Of a stretch of DNA of 64,000 bases, positions 35,858 to 45,366 are shown piece by piece. A program made the translations under genes and the position numbers. This DNA is from an uncultured Polaribacter sp. Lineage in GTDB: Bacteria; Bacteroidota; Bacteroidia; Flavobacteriales; Flavobacteriaceae. Each line of letters starts with the position of its first letter. Positions within the stretch are counted from its first letter, which is position 1. The stretch covers positions 1 to 64,000 of the forward strand of contig CAJQQH010000043.1 in the NCBI GenBank assembly GCA_905480405.1, written 5' to 3'. Under the pieces are notes generated by a model. That model was not told the DNA's origin. It made no database searches and saw only the letters and a list, made by a program, of their open reading frames with translations.

Positions 35858-38086
35858 TTAGAAATTATAAGTTATTGTTGCTTTCGCAAAAAATGGTGTT
35901 CCAGGTGTAAAATGTATTTCTTCAACTGAATTTACTTCATTTTGTAATCTACTTTCCGTTGCAAATTGAGTTTCGTTCCAAGCAACATCAAATAAGTTTT
36001 CTACAGAAACTCCAAAAGTGATGTCTTCCATTTTATAATTAATATTTAAATCACTTACAAAATAACCTTTTGCAGTTATCGAATTATCTTCGTTTGCAGC
36101 TCTATCTGCTAAATACCTGTATCTAAACCCACCTGAAAAATTTCCTAAACCAGTAAAAGTTAAACCACCAGACATTGTAAAATTTGGTGCTAATGGAATA
36201 TAATCTTCACCAGAAACCGCTTCTAAACTTCTTGCTTTTGTAATTGTAGCATCTGTATCAAAATATATGTGATCTGTAATTTGATAACGAGCCCCAAAAT
36301 CAAATCCAAAACGTTCAGATTTTCCTGAAGGTTCTACAACACCTGCATCACCAACATACACAAATTCTTCTTCAGAAAGCAAATACCAAACAGCAGTATT
36401 TAATACTAAATTTTTAGCTGGTTTCCAGATATTTCCAAAATCTAAACCATAAGCTCTTGGTAAAACTTTATCAGCATTTTGTTGTAAAACAACTCTTGCA
36501 TCATTAGAATGAAACCCAATTCCAGATTTTAAAAACCATTGTAAATTATCATTTTGAGAATATAAAAAATTTAACTTCGGATTTACAATTGCTTTTGTTT
36601 TACTCAATGTTTTGTAAGCTGTACTTACATTATCATTATATAAAAATTTAAAATAATCTAAACGAATTGCTGGTGAAATTTTAAATTTACCAATCTCAAA
36701 TTCAGAATTAAAAAAAGCATACATATTTGTTTGTTGTACATCTCCAAACTGAATTCTATTTAACAACTCTCTCCTATTTTTTGTATGAGACAATTCGTTA
36801 TCTTTTATATTATCAAAACGTAATCCTACACCTTTTGTAAACTTAGCTTCAACATTACCATACTCTTTATCTGTGATAATTTTTACATTCATACCATAGA
36901 TATTTCTATCTTCAAATTGCTTAATTTGGTCACCATTTATAGCATCCTCTAAGAAAAAGGTAAAATTAGAATACAACTCAAAATCATATTTAGAATAAAA
37001 AGTGTTTGCTATAAAAACAGCATCATTTTCAAGTGTTTTTTGTAATTTAATATTAATATTAGATCTAGAAGTAAATCCTCCTTCTGTATCATCTATTGCT
37101 CCAAATCGTGTTAAATTTCCATTAGCAACTTCCCTTTCCGGAATTTGACCAGAAGCATCCCAACTACTTGTAAAATGAGATGCAGAAATAGTTAACTTAT
37201 CTTTTCCGTTTAAAAAGGTATTGTATTTTGCAAATAAATTTAATCTATTAAAATTCTGAGGCGACTCAAAAGGACCATCTGTTTCTATATATTCTATAGC
37301 AACATAAGCATCGTCTTTTTTAGAATTTTCTAATAAATTAAACAGACCAACTGTTCTTAGTGAGTTAAAATCTCCATAACCAATAGAAACAAGATTCTTA
37401 TTAATAGCTGTTTTCGTAGAAAAATTCACATAACCTGCTGTGTTAAAATCACCTTGATTAGCATAATAAGGTCCTTTACCAAAATCGATATTTTTAATGG
37501 TTTCCGGAATTACAAAATGTAAATCTGAATAGCCTTGACCATGTGCATGAGAAACCATATTAATTGGCATTCCATCTACAGAAAGCGTAATATCTGTTCC
37601 GTGATCTATATCAAAACCTCTTAAAAAAATTTGTTCTGCTTTTCCTCCTCCAGCATGTTGTCCTATAAACAAACCTGGTACTTTTCTTAAAATTTCTTGA
37701 GAATTATTAACCGGATTTAAATCTAAATCTACTCTAGCAATAGTCTGTAAAGCATTAATTTCTTTACGTAAAACCAATTCTTCTAATTGAAAAACTTTTG
37801 TTTTTAAAGTGATTGTTATCCCATTTTGTAAATGCTGTTGCGTAACTTTTATAATTTTCTTTTCAAAACCTAAAATACTTACTTGTATTGTATTATTTAC
37901 TGCTGTTTTTTCTATTATAAACCCACCGTTTTCATTGGTATGCGTATGTGTATTTGATGCTTTATTTACAACATACACATTTTCTAAAGGGTCATTAAAC
38001 TGGTCTATTATTCTTCCTTTTAAATCTTGAGAAAATCCTTTAATACAAAATGCAAAAACAAGAAAAAATATGATTTTATGATTCAT
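35858..38086 (-). CDS. TonB-dependent outer-membrane receptor
   Basis: 742 aa. Signal peptide (to about residue 19), CarboxypepD-reg domain (about 20-105), plug domain (about 120-235) and a 22-strand barrel ending with an aromatic strand (FFAKATITYNF). The plug includes the stretch MVSHAHGQGYSDLHFVIPE, unusually rich in His, and the N-terminal domain has NTHTHTNENGGF, so a metal or metal-complex substrate is plausible (inference). No SusD partner. It is last in a minus-strand run after two DUF4331-type proteins and a TPR lipoprotein (21 bp apart). Confidence 0.9.
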   Translation of the reverse strand: MNHKIIFFLVFAFCIKGFSQDLKGRIIDQFNDPLENVYVVNKASNTHTHTNENGGFIIEKTAVNNTIQVSILGFEKKIIKVTQQHLQNGITITLKTKVFQLEELVLRKEINALQTIARVDLDLNPVNNSQEILRKVPGLFIGQHAGGGKAEQIFLRGFDIDHGTDITLSVDGMPINMVSHAHGQGYSDLHFVIPETIKNIDFGKGPYYANQGDFNTAGYVNFSTKTAINKNLVSIGYGDFNSLRTVGLFNLLENSKKDDAYVAIEYIETDGPFESPQNFNRLNLFAKYNTFLNGKDKLTISASHFTSSWDASGQIPEREVANGNLTRFGAIDDTEGGFTSRSNINIKLQKTLENDAVFIANTFYSKYDFELYSNFTFFLEDAINGDQIKQFEDRNIYGMNVKIITDKEYGNVEAKFTKGVGLRFDNIKDNELSHTKNRRELLNRIQFGDVQQTNMYAFFNSEFEIGKFKISPAIRLDYFKFLYNDNVSTAYKTLSKTKAIVNPKLNFLYSQNDNLQWFLKSGIGFHSNDARVVLQQNADKVLPRAYGLDFGNIWKPAKNLVLNTAVWYLLSEEEFVYVGDAGVVEPSGKSERFGFDFGARYQITDHIYFDTDATITKARSLEAVSGEDYIPLAPNFTMSGGLTFTGLGNFSGGFRYRYLADRAANEDNSITAKGYFVSDLNINYKMEDITFGVSVENLFDVAWNETQFATESRLQNEVNSVEEIHFTPGTPFFAKATITYNF

Positions 38087-38107
38087 TTTATTATTTTTTT
38101 TGCAAAT

Positions 38108-39403
38108 TTATATATTTTTGATTTCCTTTTCTGTTAAAGGACCTAATTCATATATAGCATTTAACAATTCTTTCTTTATTTCTTTTGCTTTAATAGTATT
38201 TCCATTCGCTTTTAAAATATTTGCGGAATGAAATAAAGCTTCTGGTTCAAAAGTTTTACCAATTACATGGTTTTTAGAAATTTCAAGAGCTTTTGTTGTT
38301 TTACCATTTTTATAATAAGCCCATGCTAATAAATCATAAGATTGTACTGTTGGTCTTGCTTTTACTTCTTCTTTAGCAATTTCTAATGCTTTTTGTTTTT
38401 GTAAGTTATCATCAGCAAATAATAAAACGTTGTATTTTGCATACATTGCTCCGTATTTGTGGTTTGCAACTTTAATTAAATATTTTTTAGTTTGATTTTC
38501 TTTTTCTGCAATATTCCCCACGTATTCTGCTATTTCTGCTCTCAATAAATGATAATCTGGAGCTGAATTTTCAGAAACTACCGTTTCTAAAATTCTTAAA
38601 GCTTCATTAGGATTACGTTCATAAGAATAAACGATCCAAGCAATTCCTTTTTTTGCATAACTATTATTCGGATTTATTTTTAAAGCATTTAAATAAGCTT
38701 TGTAAGAATCTTTAATTCTGCCTGCATGACCATAATAATCTGCTAAATTTGTATAATTCCATTGGATTAAATTTTGGTTTTTAGAAAATTTTGCAATTTT
38801 TAAAGCTTCCTCTAAATATTTAATAGCATTGTCTAAATTACCTATATGATCGTTGTATTTAGAAAGTCTAATTAAATAATCAAAATCTTTAAAGTTTTTT
38901 ACTTTAGATAAATAACTTTCTACTTTTTTTAGGTTTCCAAGTTCTAAATACACATCAATTAACATATAATGAGTTTGTAATAAACTTTCTCCATTATACT
39001 CCGCTTTTGTTAGTAGCTCTAAAGCTTCCTTAAAACGATGTTGAGATATATAATTTTTAGATAAACTTCTTAAATAACCTACGTTATTAAAATTTGTTTT
39101 TTTATTTGCTAAAAGTAAATTCTCTTCAGCATTTTTTAGTTGATTGATATCTCCTGTTAATTGAAAAACTTGAGAATTTGCACTTGCTAATTTTGAGTTG
39201 TAAGGATATTGATTAGGTGTTTTGTCTAATTTATTTTTCCAGAAATTTAACTCCTTATTTGCCTTTTTTAAAGATGCATTTTCATCAATATTTAAATAAA
39301 CTTGGTAATCTCTTGAATTTGTTATTTGTTTAGTTCTGTTTTTATTGCAACTTATTGCGATAGAAAAAGTTACAAACAATAAAATTAGTTGGATATTTTT
39401 CAT
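38108..39403 (-). CDS. TPR-repeat lipoprotein
   Basis: 431 aa. Lipoprotein signal MKNIQLILLFVTFSIAISC, then about ten tetratricopeptide-like helix pairs from residue 60 onwards (ALELLTKAEYNGESLLQ, NAIKYLEEALKIAKFSKN, DSYKAYLNALKINPNNSYAK, KALEISKNHVIGKTFEPEAL). A periplasmic protein-interaction scaffold. It sits between the TonB receptor and the DUF4331 pair, so presumably serves that locus. Confidence 0.85.
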   Translation of the reverse strand: MKNIQLILLFVTFSIAISCNKNRTKQITNSRDYQVYLNIDENASLKKANKELNFWKNKLDKTPNQYPYNSKLASANSQVFQLTGDINQLKNAEENLLLANKKTNFNNVGYLRSLSKNYISQHRFKEALELLTKAEYNGESLLQTHYMLIDVYLELGNLKKVESYLSKVKNFKDFDYLIRLSKYNDHIGNLDNAIKYLEEALKIAKFSKNQNLIQWNYTNLADYYGHAGRIKDSYKAYLNALKINPNNSYAKKGIAWIVYSYERNPNEALRILETVVSENSAPDYHLLRAEIAEYVGNIAEKENQTKKYLIKVANHKYGAMYAKYNVLLFADDNLQKQKALEIAKEEVKARPTVQSYDLLAWAYYKNGKTTKALEISKNHVIGKTFEPEALFHSANILKANGNTIKAKEIKKELLNAIYELGPLTEKEIKNI

Positions 39404-39480
39404 AATTTGTAGTTTTAGGTTTTAATAAACTGGCGTAATTTGTAATACACCAGTTTATGAGTAAGTAAGTTTTATTTATT

Positions 39481-40041
39481 TTACCAAGCAGAAGCTAAGT
39501 AAGGAAAAGAGGTTAAAAACTCTTTATCATTTGCATCTACATTATCATTTGATAAGTTTGGATTTTCTGTAAAATCTTCACCACCAAAAATTAATAATAA
39601 TTCTACAGTAATCACATCATCAGCTAAAGCTCTACCAGTTAAAACGTTTGTACCATCATAAAAAGTTGTTGTACCATCTAAAGAAACGTTTAAAACATCA
39701 GTTGCTAATAAACCAGTAAAAGTAGCGGCGTCTAAACCTAATGCATTTTTGTCGCCAGCATTTGCATACGCAGGACTTAAAGCTTTTAAATTTGCCTCAA
39801 ACATTGGCTGAAAAGAACCACCTTGTTGAGAAGGTATCGTTGTATTAAAAGAATCTTTGCTAGAAGAAGATACGAAAACTGTATTAACAGCTGGTCTACC
39901 CATTTGATCTTTTACTTTATACACACCAGCAAATTCAGATTCTATTACGGTAATCATCGTTTCATCATCATTATTAGAACAGCTCATTAAAAAAAGTGAT
40001 AGTGTTAAAACTGTAAAGTATTTTATATTTTTAAAATTCAT
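39481..40041 (-). CDS. DUF4331 C-terminal-half lipoprotein
   Basis: 186 aa. Lipoprotein signal ending LFLMSC. The body matches the second half of DUF4331 proteins: QMGRPAVNTVFVSSSSKDSF near the start, and GRALADDVITVELLLIFGG followed by NDNVDANDKEFLTSFPYLA at the end. In many bacteria both halves are one protein of about 450-500 aa; here the first half is the next gene upstream (40069-40719). Function of DUF4331 unknown. Confidence 0.82.
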   Translation of the reverse strand: MNFKNIKYFTVLTLSLFLMSCSNNDDETMITVIESEFAGVYKVKDQMGRPAVNTVFVSSSSKDSFNTTIPSQQGGSFQPMFEANLKALSPAYANAGDKNALGLDAATFTGLLATDVLNVSLDGTTTFYDGTNVLTGRALADDVITVELLLIFGGEDFTENPNLSNDNVDANDKEFLTSFPYLASAW

Positions 40042-40068
40042 AATATTGTTTTTAAGTTGTTTTATTAA

Positions 40069-40719
40069 TTATTGTTTTGCTTTTGCTTCTACCCAAGTAT
40101 TAACTGTACCAGAACCACCAATTGTACTTTTTGGAACTTCAACTACTATAGAAAGTACATTAGATCCTGCAAACGTATCTGAACCTGGATTGTTAAAACC
40201 TGGTGCATTACCTGCTAAAATTTCTCCATATCTAGCAAAATCCATAAAGAAAGGGTCATCTCTAGGACCTGCAAAGAATTTCATATTATTGCTATTACCA
40301 ATAATTGCATCTGCTCCATAAGATGAAATTGATACTTCAGATTTTATTGCCATTTCATCAATTTTACTATCGATACCTGTTGTGTTTGGCGCATAAGGAC
40401 CAAAGAAATACATTACTCCGTTTCTAGGTATTGCTTGTATAACATAATCCTCTACATAATCATTATTGGTATCAATATTAAATTCTACCATTACGTTTTC
40501 ATCAAAGGTTGCATCGGCAGTTGCAGACGGACTTAATAAACCTTGAATGTTTGCTACGAAAACTAAATTGCTTGTGTCTTCTCCTTGAAATGCATAGAAA
40601 TCTGTAATATCTGCACTTGTACCGCTTGTTGCAGGAGCATCTATATGATCTGCTGCAATTGTAATTAAACCAATTATCGATAAGAAAATGGTTGCTACTA
40701 AAATTTTACTTTTTTTCAT
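40069..40719 (-). CDS. DUF4331 N-terminal-half exported protein
   Basis: 216 aa from the ATG at 40719 (an earlier in-frame start would put 14 residues before the signal peptide). Signal peptide to about residue 22, then the DUF4331 start AADHIDAPATSGTSADITDF, followed by YAFQGED, VMVEFNIDTNNDYVEDYVIQ (Asp/Asn-rich, calcium-site-like) and FFAGPRDDPFFMDFARY. It ends soon after, where full-length family members continue; the continuation is the lipoprotein 28 bp downstream. First gene of the operon. Confidence 0.85.
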   Translation of the reverse strand: MKKSKILVATIFLSIIGLITIAADHIDAPATSGTSADITDFYAFQGEDTSNLVFVANIQGLLSPSATADATFDENVMVEFNIDTNNDYVEDYVIQAIPRNGVMYFFGPYAPNTTGIDSKIDEMAIKSEVSISSYGADAIIGNSNNMKFFAGPRDDPFFMDFARYGEILAGNAPGFNNPGSDTFAGSNVLSIVVEVPKSTIGGSGTVNTWVEAKAKQ

Positions 40720-40911
40720 TGTGTGAGTTTTTAAGTTAATATTTAATTGAATCTCACTCATACTTACGAGAAGAATTGAAGTACGGTTTTAAAAAAGTTC
40801 ATTTTTTTTTAATAAATTTTACAAATCCTTATAAACAAAGAGAAAAATGAAGTAAAAAAAATATAAATCCAGTAAATATTTGTACTATTGTAAAAGAAAT
40901 TTTAACAAAAA

Positions 40912-41742
40912 TTGGAAGATTCTAATAAAAATACTGGCTGGAAACATCGCCTTCATGAAATTATTTATGAAGCAGATACTAGTGAAGGAAAACTTTTTGA
41001 TGTTATATTATTAGTAGCTATTATTGCTAGTATTATTCTTGTTATGCTAGAAAGTGTAGAGAGTTTTGATGCTAAATATCATAATTTTCTAAATATTTCT
41101 GAATGGATAATAACCATCCTTTTTTCTATCGAGTACATTACAAGAATAATTACTATAAAAAAACCTTTTAAATATATTTTTAGTTTTTTTGGTATCATAG
41201 ATTTACTTTCTACCATACCAAAATACTTATCTTTTATAATAGTAGGTTCGCATAGTTTAGCTGCTTTAAGAGCTTTAAGGTTATTAAGAGTTTTTAGAAT
41301 TTTAAAGTTAGCTAGATATATTGGTGCCTCTAATAAGTTATTAGTTGCATTAAGAGCTAGTAGAGCTAAAATTTTAGTCTTTCTTTTTTTTGTAATAATC
41401 TTATCTGTTATTCTAGGTACAGTTATGTACATGGTAGAAGGTGAAGAAAACGGATTTACAAGTATACCTAGAAGTGTTTATTGGGCAATTGTTACTTTAA
41501 CTACTGTTGGTTATGGTGATATTGCACCACACACACCATTAGGTCAATTTATTGCAAGTATTATTATGATTTTGGGTTATGGTATAATTGCAATACCAAC
41601 AGGAATTGTTACTTCTGAAATGACAAAATCTGAAAAAAATAGTATAGAAACAAACACACAATCTTGCCCAAGTTGTTTAAAAAATAACCATAAAGAAAAC
41701 GCTGATTTTTGTTATAATTGTGGCACTCAGTTAAATCCATGA
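40912..41742 (+). CDS. voltage-gated-type potassium channel with C-terminal zinc ribbon
   Basis: 276 aa from a TTG start. Six-helix channel: S1 about 28-47, S4 about 118-137 with Arg/Lys every third position (R120, R123, R126, R129, K132, R135), and selectivity filter TVGYGD at 198-203, meaning K+. After S6 a short linker leads to a zinc ribbon with C252, C255, C267 and C270 (SCPSCLKNN ... FCYNCGTQL). The zinc ribbon on such a channel is noteworthy. Its TGA overlaps the miaA ATG (ATGA), so the two are coupled. Confidence 0.9.
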   Translation: MEDSNKNTGWKHRLHEIIYEADTSEGKLFDVILLVAIIASIILVMLESVESFDAKYHNFLNISEWIITILFSIEYITRIITIKKPFKYIFSFFGIIDLLSTIPKYLSFIIVGSHSLAALRALRLLRVFRILKLARYIGASNKLLVALRASRAKILVFLFFVIILSVILGTVMYMVEGEENGFTSIPRSVYWAIVTLTTVGYGDIAPHTPLGQFIASIIMILGYGIIAIPTGIVTSEMTKSEKNSIETNTQSCPSCLKNNHKENADFCYNCGTQLNP

Positions 41743-42662
41743 TAAAAAACACTAAAAACACTTTAATTACCATTGTTGGACCAACTGCAATAGGTAAAAC
41801 AGCATTAAGTATCTTGTTAGCAAATCATTTTAAAAGTGATATTATTTCTTGTGATTCTAGACAATTTTACAAAGAAATGACCATTGGAACTGCAGTTCCT
41901 GAAAAAGAAGAATTAGCTGCTGCAAAACATCACTTTATACAAAACAGAAGTATTTTTGAAGATTATAATGTAGGTTCTTTTGAAAGAGATACTCTTAAAA
42001 AATTAGATAATCTGTTTACAGAAAATCCGATTCAAATTATGGTTGGTGGTAGTGGCTTATATGTAGATGCTGTGCTTAATGGTTTAGACTATTTCCCAGA
42101 AGTTGACCCCAAAATTAGAGAAAAACTTACTGCAGAATTAAACGAAAAAGGTATTGAAATTTTACAAGAAAAATTAAAAGAACTAGATATTGAAACTTAT
42201 AATACGATTGCTTTAGACAATCCGCACAGAATTATGAGAGCTTTAGAAGTTTGTATTGGATCTAATACACCCTACTCTACCTTTAAAAACAAACCAAAAG
42301 CTCCTAGAAACTTTAATGTTATTAAAATTGGTTTAAATGCCGATAGAGAAATAATTTACAATAGAATAAACCAAAGAGTAGATATAATGCTTGAAAATGG
42401 TTTATTAGAAGAGGCAAAAAACCTTTACGTTAATAAAAATTTAAATGCCTTACAAACCGTTGGTTACAGAGAGTTATTTTCCTTTTTTGATGGCAATTTT
42501 ACTAAAGAATTTGCTATTTCTGAAATTAAAAAGAATACAAGACGTTTTGCAAAAAGACAATTAACTTGGTTTAGAAAAGATGAAAGCACATTATGGTTTG
42601 ATTATCAAACTAATAAGAATAAAATTATAGCTAATATTTATGAAAAAATTAATACTTTTTAA
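41739..42662 (+). CDS. miaA: tRNA dimethylallyltransferase MiaA
   Basis: Adds the dimethylallyl group to A37 of tRNAs reading U-starting codons. P-loop VGPTAIGKTALS (about residues 12-23), DSRQFYKEMTIGTA (the DSxQ catalytic motif), GGSGLYVDAVLNGLD, and the C-terminal TVGYRELFSFFDG and KRQLTWFRKDE blocks. 307 aa. ATG at 41739 overlaps the channel gene by four bases. Confidence 0.95.
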   Translation: MIKNTKNTLITIVGPTAIGKTALSILLANHFKSDIISCDSRQFYKEMTIGTAVPEKEELAAAKHHFIQNRSIFEDYNVGSFERDTLKKLDNLFTENPIQIMVGGSGLYVDAVLNGLDYFPEVDPKIREKLTAELNEKGIEILQEKLKELDIETYNTIALDNPHRIMRALEVCIGSNTPYSTFKNKPKAPRNFNVIKIGLNADREIIYNRINQRVDIMLENGLLEEAKNLYVNKNLNALQTVGYRELFSFFDGNFTKEFAISEIKKNTRRFAKRQLTWFRKDESTLWFDYQTNKNKIIANIYEKINTF

Positions 42663-42674
42663 TTGCTCTAAATT

Positions 42675-42703
42675 TTTGTAATTCATTAGCTTTTATATCT
42701 TTG
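42675..42703 (+). promoter_or_regulatory. promoter of the ompH gene
   Basis: -33 TTTG (42675-42678), 17-base spacer, -7 TATCTTTG (42696-42703; full match to TAnnTTTG), 19 bp before the ATG. Confidence 0.6.
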
Positions 42704-42722
42704 CCTTTCTAAAATAACAAAC

Positions 42723-43241
42723 ATGAAATCAAAAATTACAATTCTTTTTATAATCTTTATTAGTACAATTTCTTTAGCGCAAACAAAAGTTGGTACTATT
42801 AATAGTGATTATCTTATAGCTTTAATGCCAGAGAATAAAATAGTGGCAGAAAGATCGCAAGCTTATGGTGCTAAATTAGATTCACTTTTTTCTATAAAAT
42901 TAAACGAATATGATTCTAAATTAAAAAATTATCAAGAAAAACAAAAAGAATTAACCGAAGAAAATAGAAATGTTTTAATTGCTGAATTAACTAAACTAGA
43001 TTCAGATGTAAAACGTTACCAACAAAACGGTAATAAATTAATGGAATTAAAGCAAGACGAATTAATGCGTCCTTTATATAAGAAACTAATGGGGGTAATT
43101 AATCAAATTGCAAAACAAGATGGTTATACACAAATATTAAAAACTTCTGGAAATCAATTTGTTTTTATTGATGAAAATTTTGACATTACTAAACAAGTAA
43201 TGCAAAAACTAGGATTAAAAGCTCCAGAAGTAAAAAAATAA
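42723..43241 (+). CDS. OmpH/Skp-family periplasmic chaperone
   Basis: 172 aa with signal peptide (MKSKITILFIIFISTISLAQ). Mature start TKVGTINSDYLIALMPE is the Skp beta-strand, followed by a long coiled coil (about 45-110, rich in Lys/Glu/Leu) and the strand returning at the end (YTQILKTSGNQFVFI), the typical Skp fold for carrying unfolded outer-membrane proteins. Own promoter and terminator. Confidence 0.9.
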   Translation: MKSKITILFIIFISTISLAQTKVGTINSDYLIALMPENKIVAERSQAYGAKLDSLFSIKLNEYDSKLKNYQEKQKELTEENRNVLIAELTKLDSDVKRYQQNGNKLMELKQDELMRPLYKKLMGVINQIAKQDGYTQILKTSGNQFVFIDENFDITKQVMQKLGLKAPEVKK

Positions 43242-43261
43242 ATACGACCAATTTTATCATA

Positions 43262-43296
43262 AAAAAAGACCTCGCTAAATGCGAGGTCTTCTTTAT
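43262..43296. terminator. terminator after ompH
   Basis: GACCTCGC (43268-43275) pairs with GCGAGGTC (43281-43288), five-base loop, with A-run before and T-rich sequence after. Confidence 0.85.
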
Positions 43297-43332
43297 TAAA
43301 TGATATCTATTTTTATAAATAAGTAATACAAT

Positions 43333-43557
43333 TTATTCTAAATCTTTCATTTCTGCATCGTAAAACTCACCAGCTTTATCCATTAAAACCGCTAATTCAG
43401 TTGCAATATCTTCTTCACTTTCTCCTGTTAAATCTTCAAACCATTCTATTTCATCATCTTTTAAATTGATGATAAAACGCGGAAATTCTGTATGCAATAC
43501 AAAAATATCTTCTGGGTAATTGCTATTATCTGCTAGTAAAAATTTAGGTAATTCCAT
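43333..43557 (-). CDS. small acidic conserved protein, unknown
   Basis: 74-aa cytoplasmic protein, strongly acidic (FPRFIINLKDDEIEWFEDLT, then GESEEDIATELAVLMDKAGE). No membrane segment or recognised domain. The start and length look like a small flavobacterial protein family of unknown function; the assignment is by pattern only. Single gene, minus strand, before the MATE gene's end. Confidence 0.6.
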   Translation of the reverse strand: MELPKFLLADNSNYPEDIFVLHTEFPRFIINLKDDEIEWFEDLTGESEEDIATELAVLMDKAGEFYDAEMKDLE

Positions 43558-43656
43558 TTTGTTTGTTTTTTATTTGTTACAAATTCACAAATATTATTTT
43601 TATGAAATTGAGATTTATGTTTTTTATTAAAAAGCTAAAATTACTTATAATAATAT

Positions 43657-45057
43657 TTAATTGATTAATTCTGGACTATTATCTTCTTTATCTTGTATCA
43701 ATTTTAAAGTTAACGAATTAAATCTGATAAATAATAAGATTGATGCTGTTGTTAAACCTGCTAACAGACCTAACCAAATACCAAAACTACCATACATATC
43801 TTCTTTTCCTAAAAAATAAGAAACAGGAAAACCAACAACCCAATAAGAAATAAAGGTTAATATTGTTGGTATTTTAACATCTTGCAAACCTCGTAATGCA
43901 CCTAGCACAACAACTTGAATGCTATCTGATATTTGAAAAAATGCAGCGGCAATTAGTAATTTTGAAGCAATAGAAAGTACTTCCATATTATCTACATAAT
44001 TAACTTTATCACTTAGATCTACATAAATGGTTGGCATTACTTTATGAAAAATAAAGAATAATATTGCGAAAATTACGGCTAAAATCAGTCCTAAAAAAAA
44101 GATTGAAAAAGCTATACGTCTTAATTCTTTAAAATTTTGTAATCCTTTTTGATTTCCTACTCTAATCATAGAAGCAACACTTAAACCCATTGCAACCATA
44201 AATGTCATAGAAGATAAATTTAAAGCTATTTGATTTGCCGCTTGCGGATTTTTACCCAGCAAACCACTCAACCAAATTGCAGAAGTAAAAATAGCTACTT
44301 CAAAAAACATTTGCATTGCGCTTAATGAACCAATATTAATTATTTTTTTTATCATTAAAATATCAAGTACAAAAAACTTTATATTTTTTACAATCTGTGC
44401 TGATCGCTTTTTATAACGTAATAAGACTGCTAAATAAATAACCATAATTACTCTAGAAATAAGCGTACCATATGCAGCTCCAACAATACCCATTTCAGGA
44501 AATCCAAATTTTCCAAAAATTAAAACATAGTTTAAAACTACATTTACAATATTAGCAATTAACGTAGCATACATTGGGTACTTAGTCATAGACATACCAT
44601 CACTAAATTGCTTTATTGCTTGAAAAATAACCAACGGAATTAAAGAAAAGGCAACTAAATCTAAATATGGTATTGCCAATGCCACAACTTCTTCTGGTTG
44701 TTGCATTAAGTACATTAATGGTTTAGAAAAAAACACCAATAGAAATAATAAAATTCCTAAAGTAGTGCATAAAAATAAACCATGTTTATAAGTAGACCTA
44801 GCTTTTTCTAAATTGTTAGATGAGTCTGCTTCTGCTATTAAGGGAGTTATTGCTGTAGAGAAACCAATACCGATAGACATTGCAATAAACATAAAACTAT
44901 TTCCCAAAGAAACAGCGGCTAATTCTGCTGTACCAATTTGCCCCACCATAATATTATCTACAAAAGAAACAAAAGTATGCCCTAACATACCTAACATTAC
45001 AGGTGCAGCAAGTTTCCAATTATATTTAAATTCAGAAGTGTATTGAGTAATGTTCAC
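43657..45057 (-). CDS. MATE-family multidrug efflux transporter (NorM type)
   Basis: 466 aa, twelve predicted membrane helices in two homologous halves. PVMLGMLGHTFVSFVDNIMV and QIGTAELAAVSLGNSFMFIA at the N-terminus are typical MATE signatures, with the second half starting near VKNIKFFVLDILMIKKIINI. Exports cationic compounds in exchange for Na+ or H+; substrate unknown. Separated from the divergent tpx gene by 309 bp. Confidence 0.92.
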   Translation of the reverse strand: MNITQYTSEFKYNWKLAAPVMLGMLGHTFVSFVDNIMVGQIGTAELAAVSLGNSFMFIAMSIGIGFSTAITPLIAEADSSNNLEKARSTYKHGLFLCTTLGILLFLLVFFSKPLMYLMQQPEEVVALAIPYLDLVAFSLIPLVIFQAIKQFSDGMSMTKYPMYATLIANIVNVVLNYVLIFGKFGFPEMGIVGAAYGTLISRVIMVIYLAVLLRYKKRSAQIVKNIKFFVLDILMIKKIINIGSLSAMQMFFEVAIFTSAIWLSGLLGKNPQAANQIALNLSSMTFMVAMGLSVASMIRVGNQKGLQNFKELRRIAFSIFFLGLILAVIFAILFFIFHKVMPTIYVDLSDKVNYVDNMEVLSIASKLLIAAAFFQISDSIQVVVLGALRGLQDVKIPTILTFISYWVVGFPVSYFLGKEDMYGSFGIWLGLLAGLTTASILLFIRFNSLTLKLIQDKEDNSPELIN

Positions 45058-45366
45058 TATATGTTTGAGTTTTCTGGAAGCAAAAATACAAATTTGAGAA
45101 CCTAATAATTATTATTTTCATTATAAAAAGCAAGTAAATTTCATTTATCAATAAATACTAAAAACCTTTTGATTCCTTAAATAAGAAAATCTTACTTATA
45201 ACTTTTTTAAAATCTTTTTTACTTATTAAGAAATATTAGATCTAAGTGAAATAAATAGAGCTATAGCTTGTAATTATTTTGTTAACAATCAATCTTAAAA
45301 ACTACTTATTTATATAAAAAGTTTTTCTTTTTTGTCTTATTTTTGATAAATTAAAAAAATATAAAA
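45058..45366. other. intergenic region between divergent MATE and tpx genes
   Basis: 309 bp, very AT-rich, no open frame of note and no RNA gene seen. A TATTTTTG -7-like element at 45338-45345 suits transcription of tpx, though no -33 box was found at the right distance. Confidence 0.5.
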
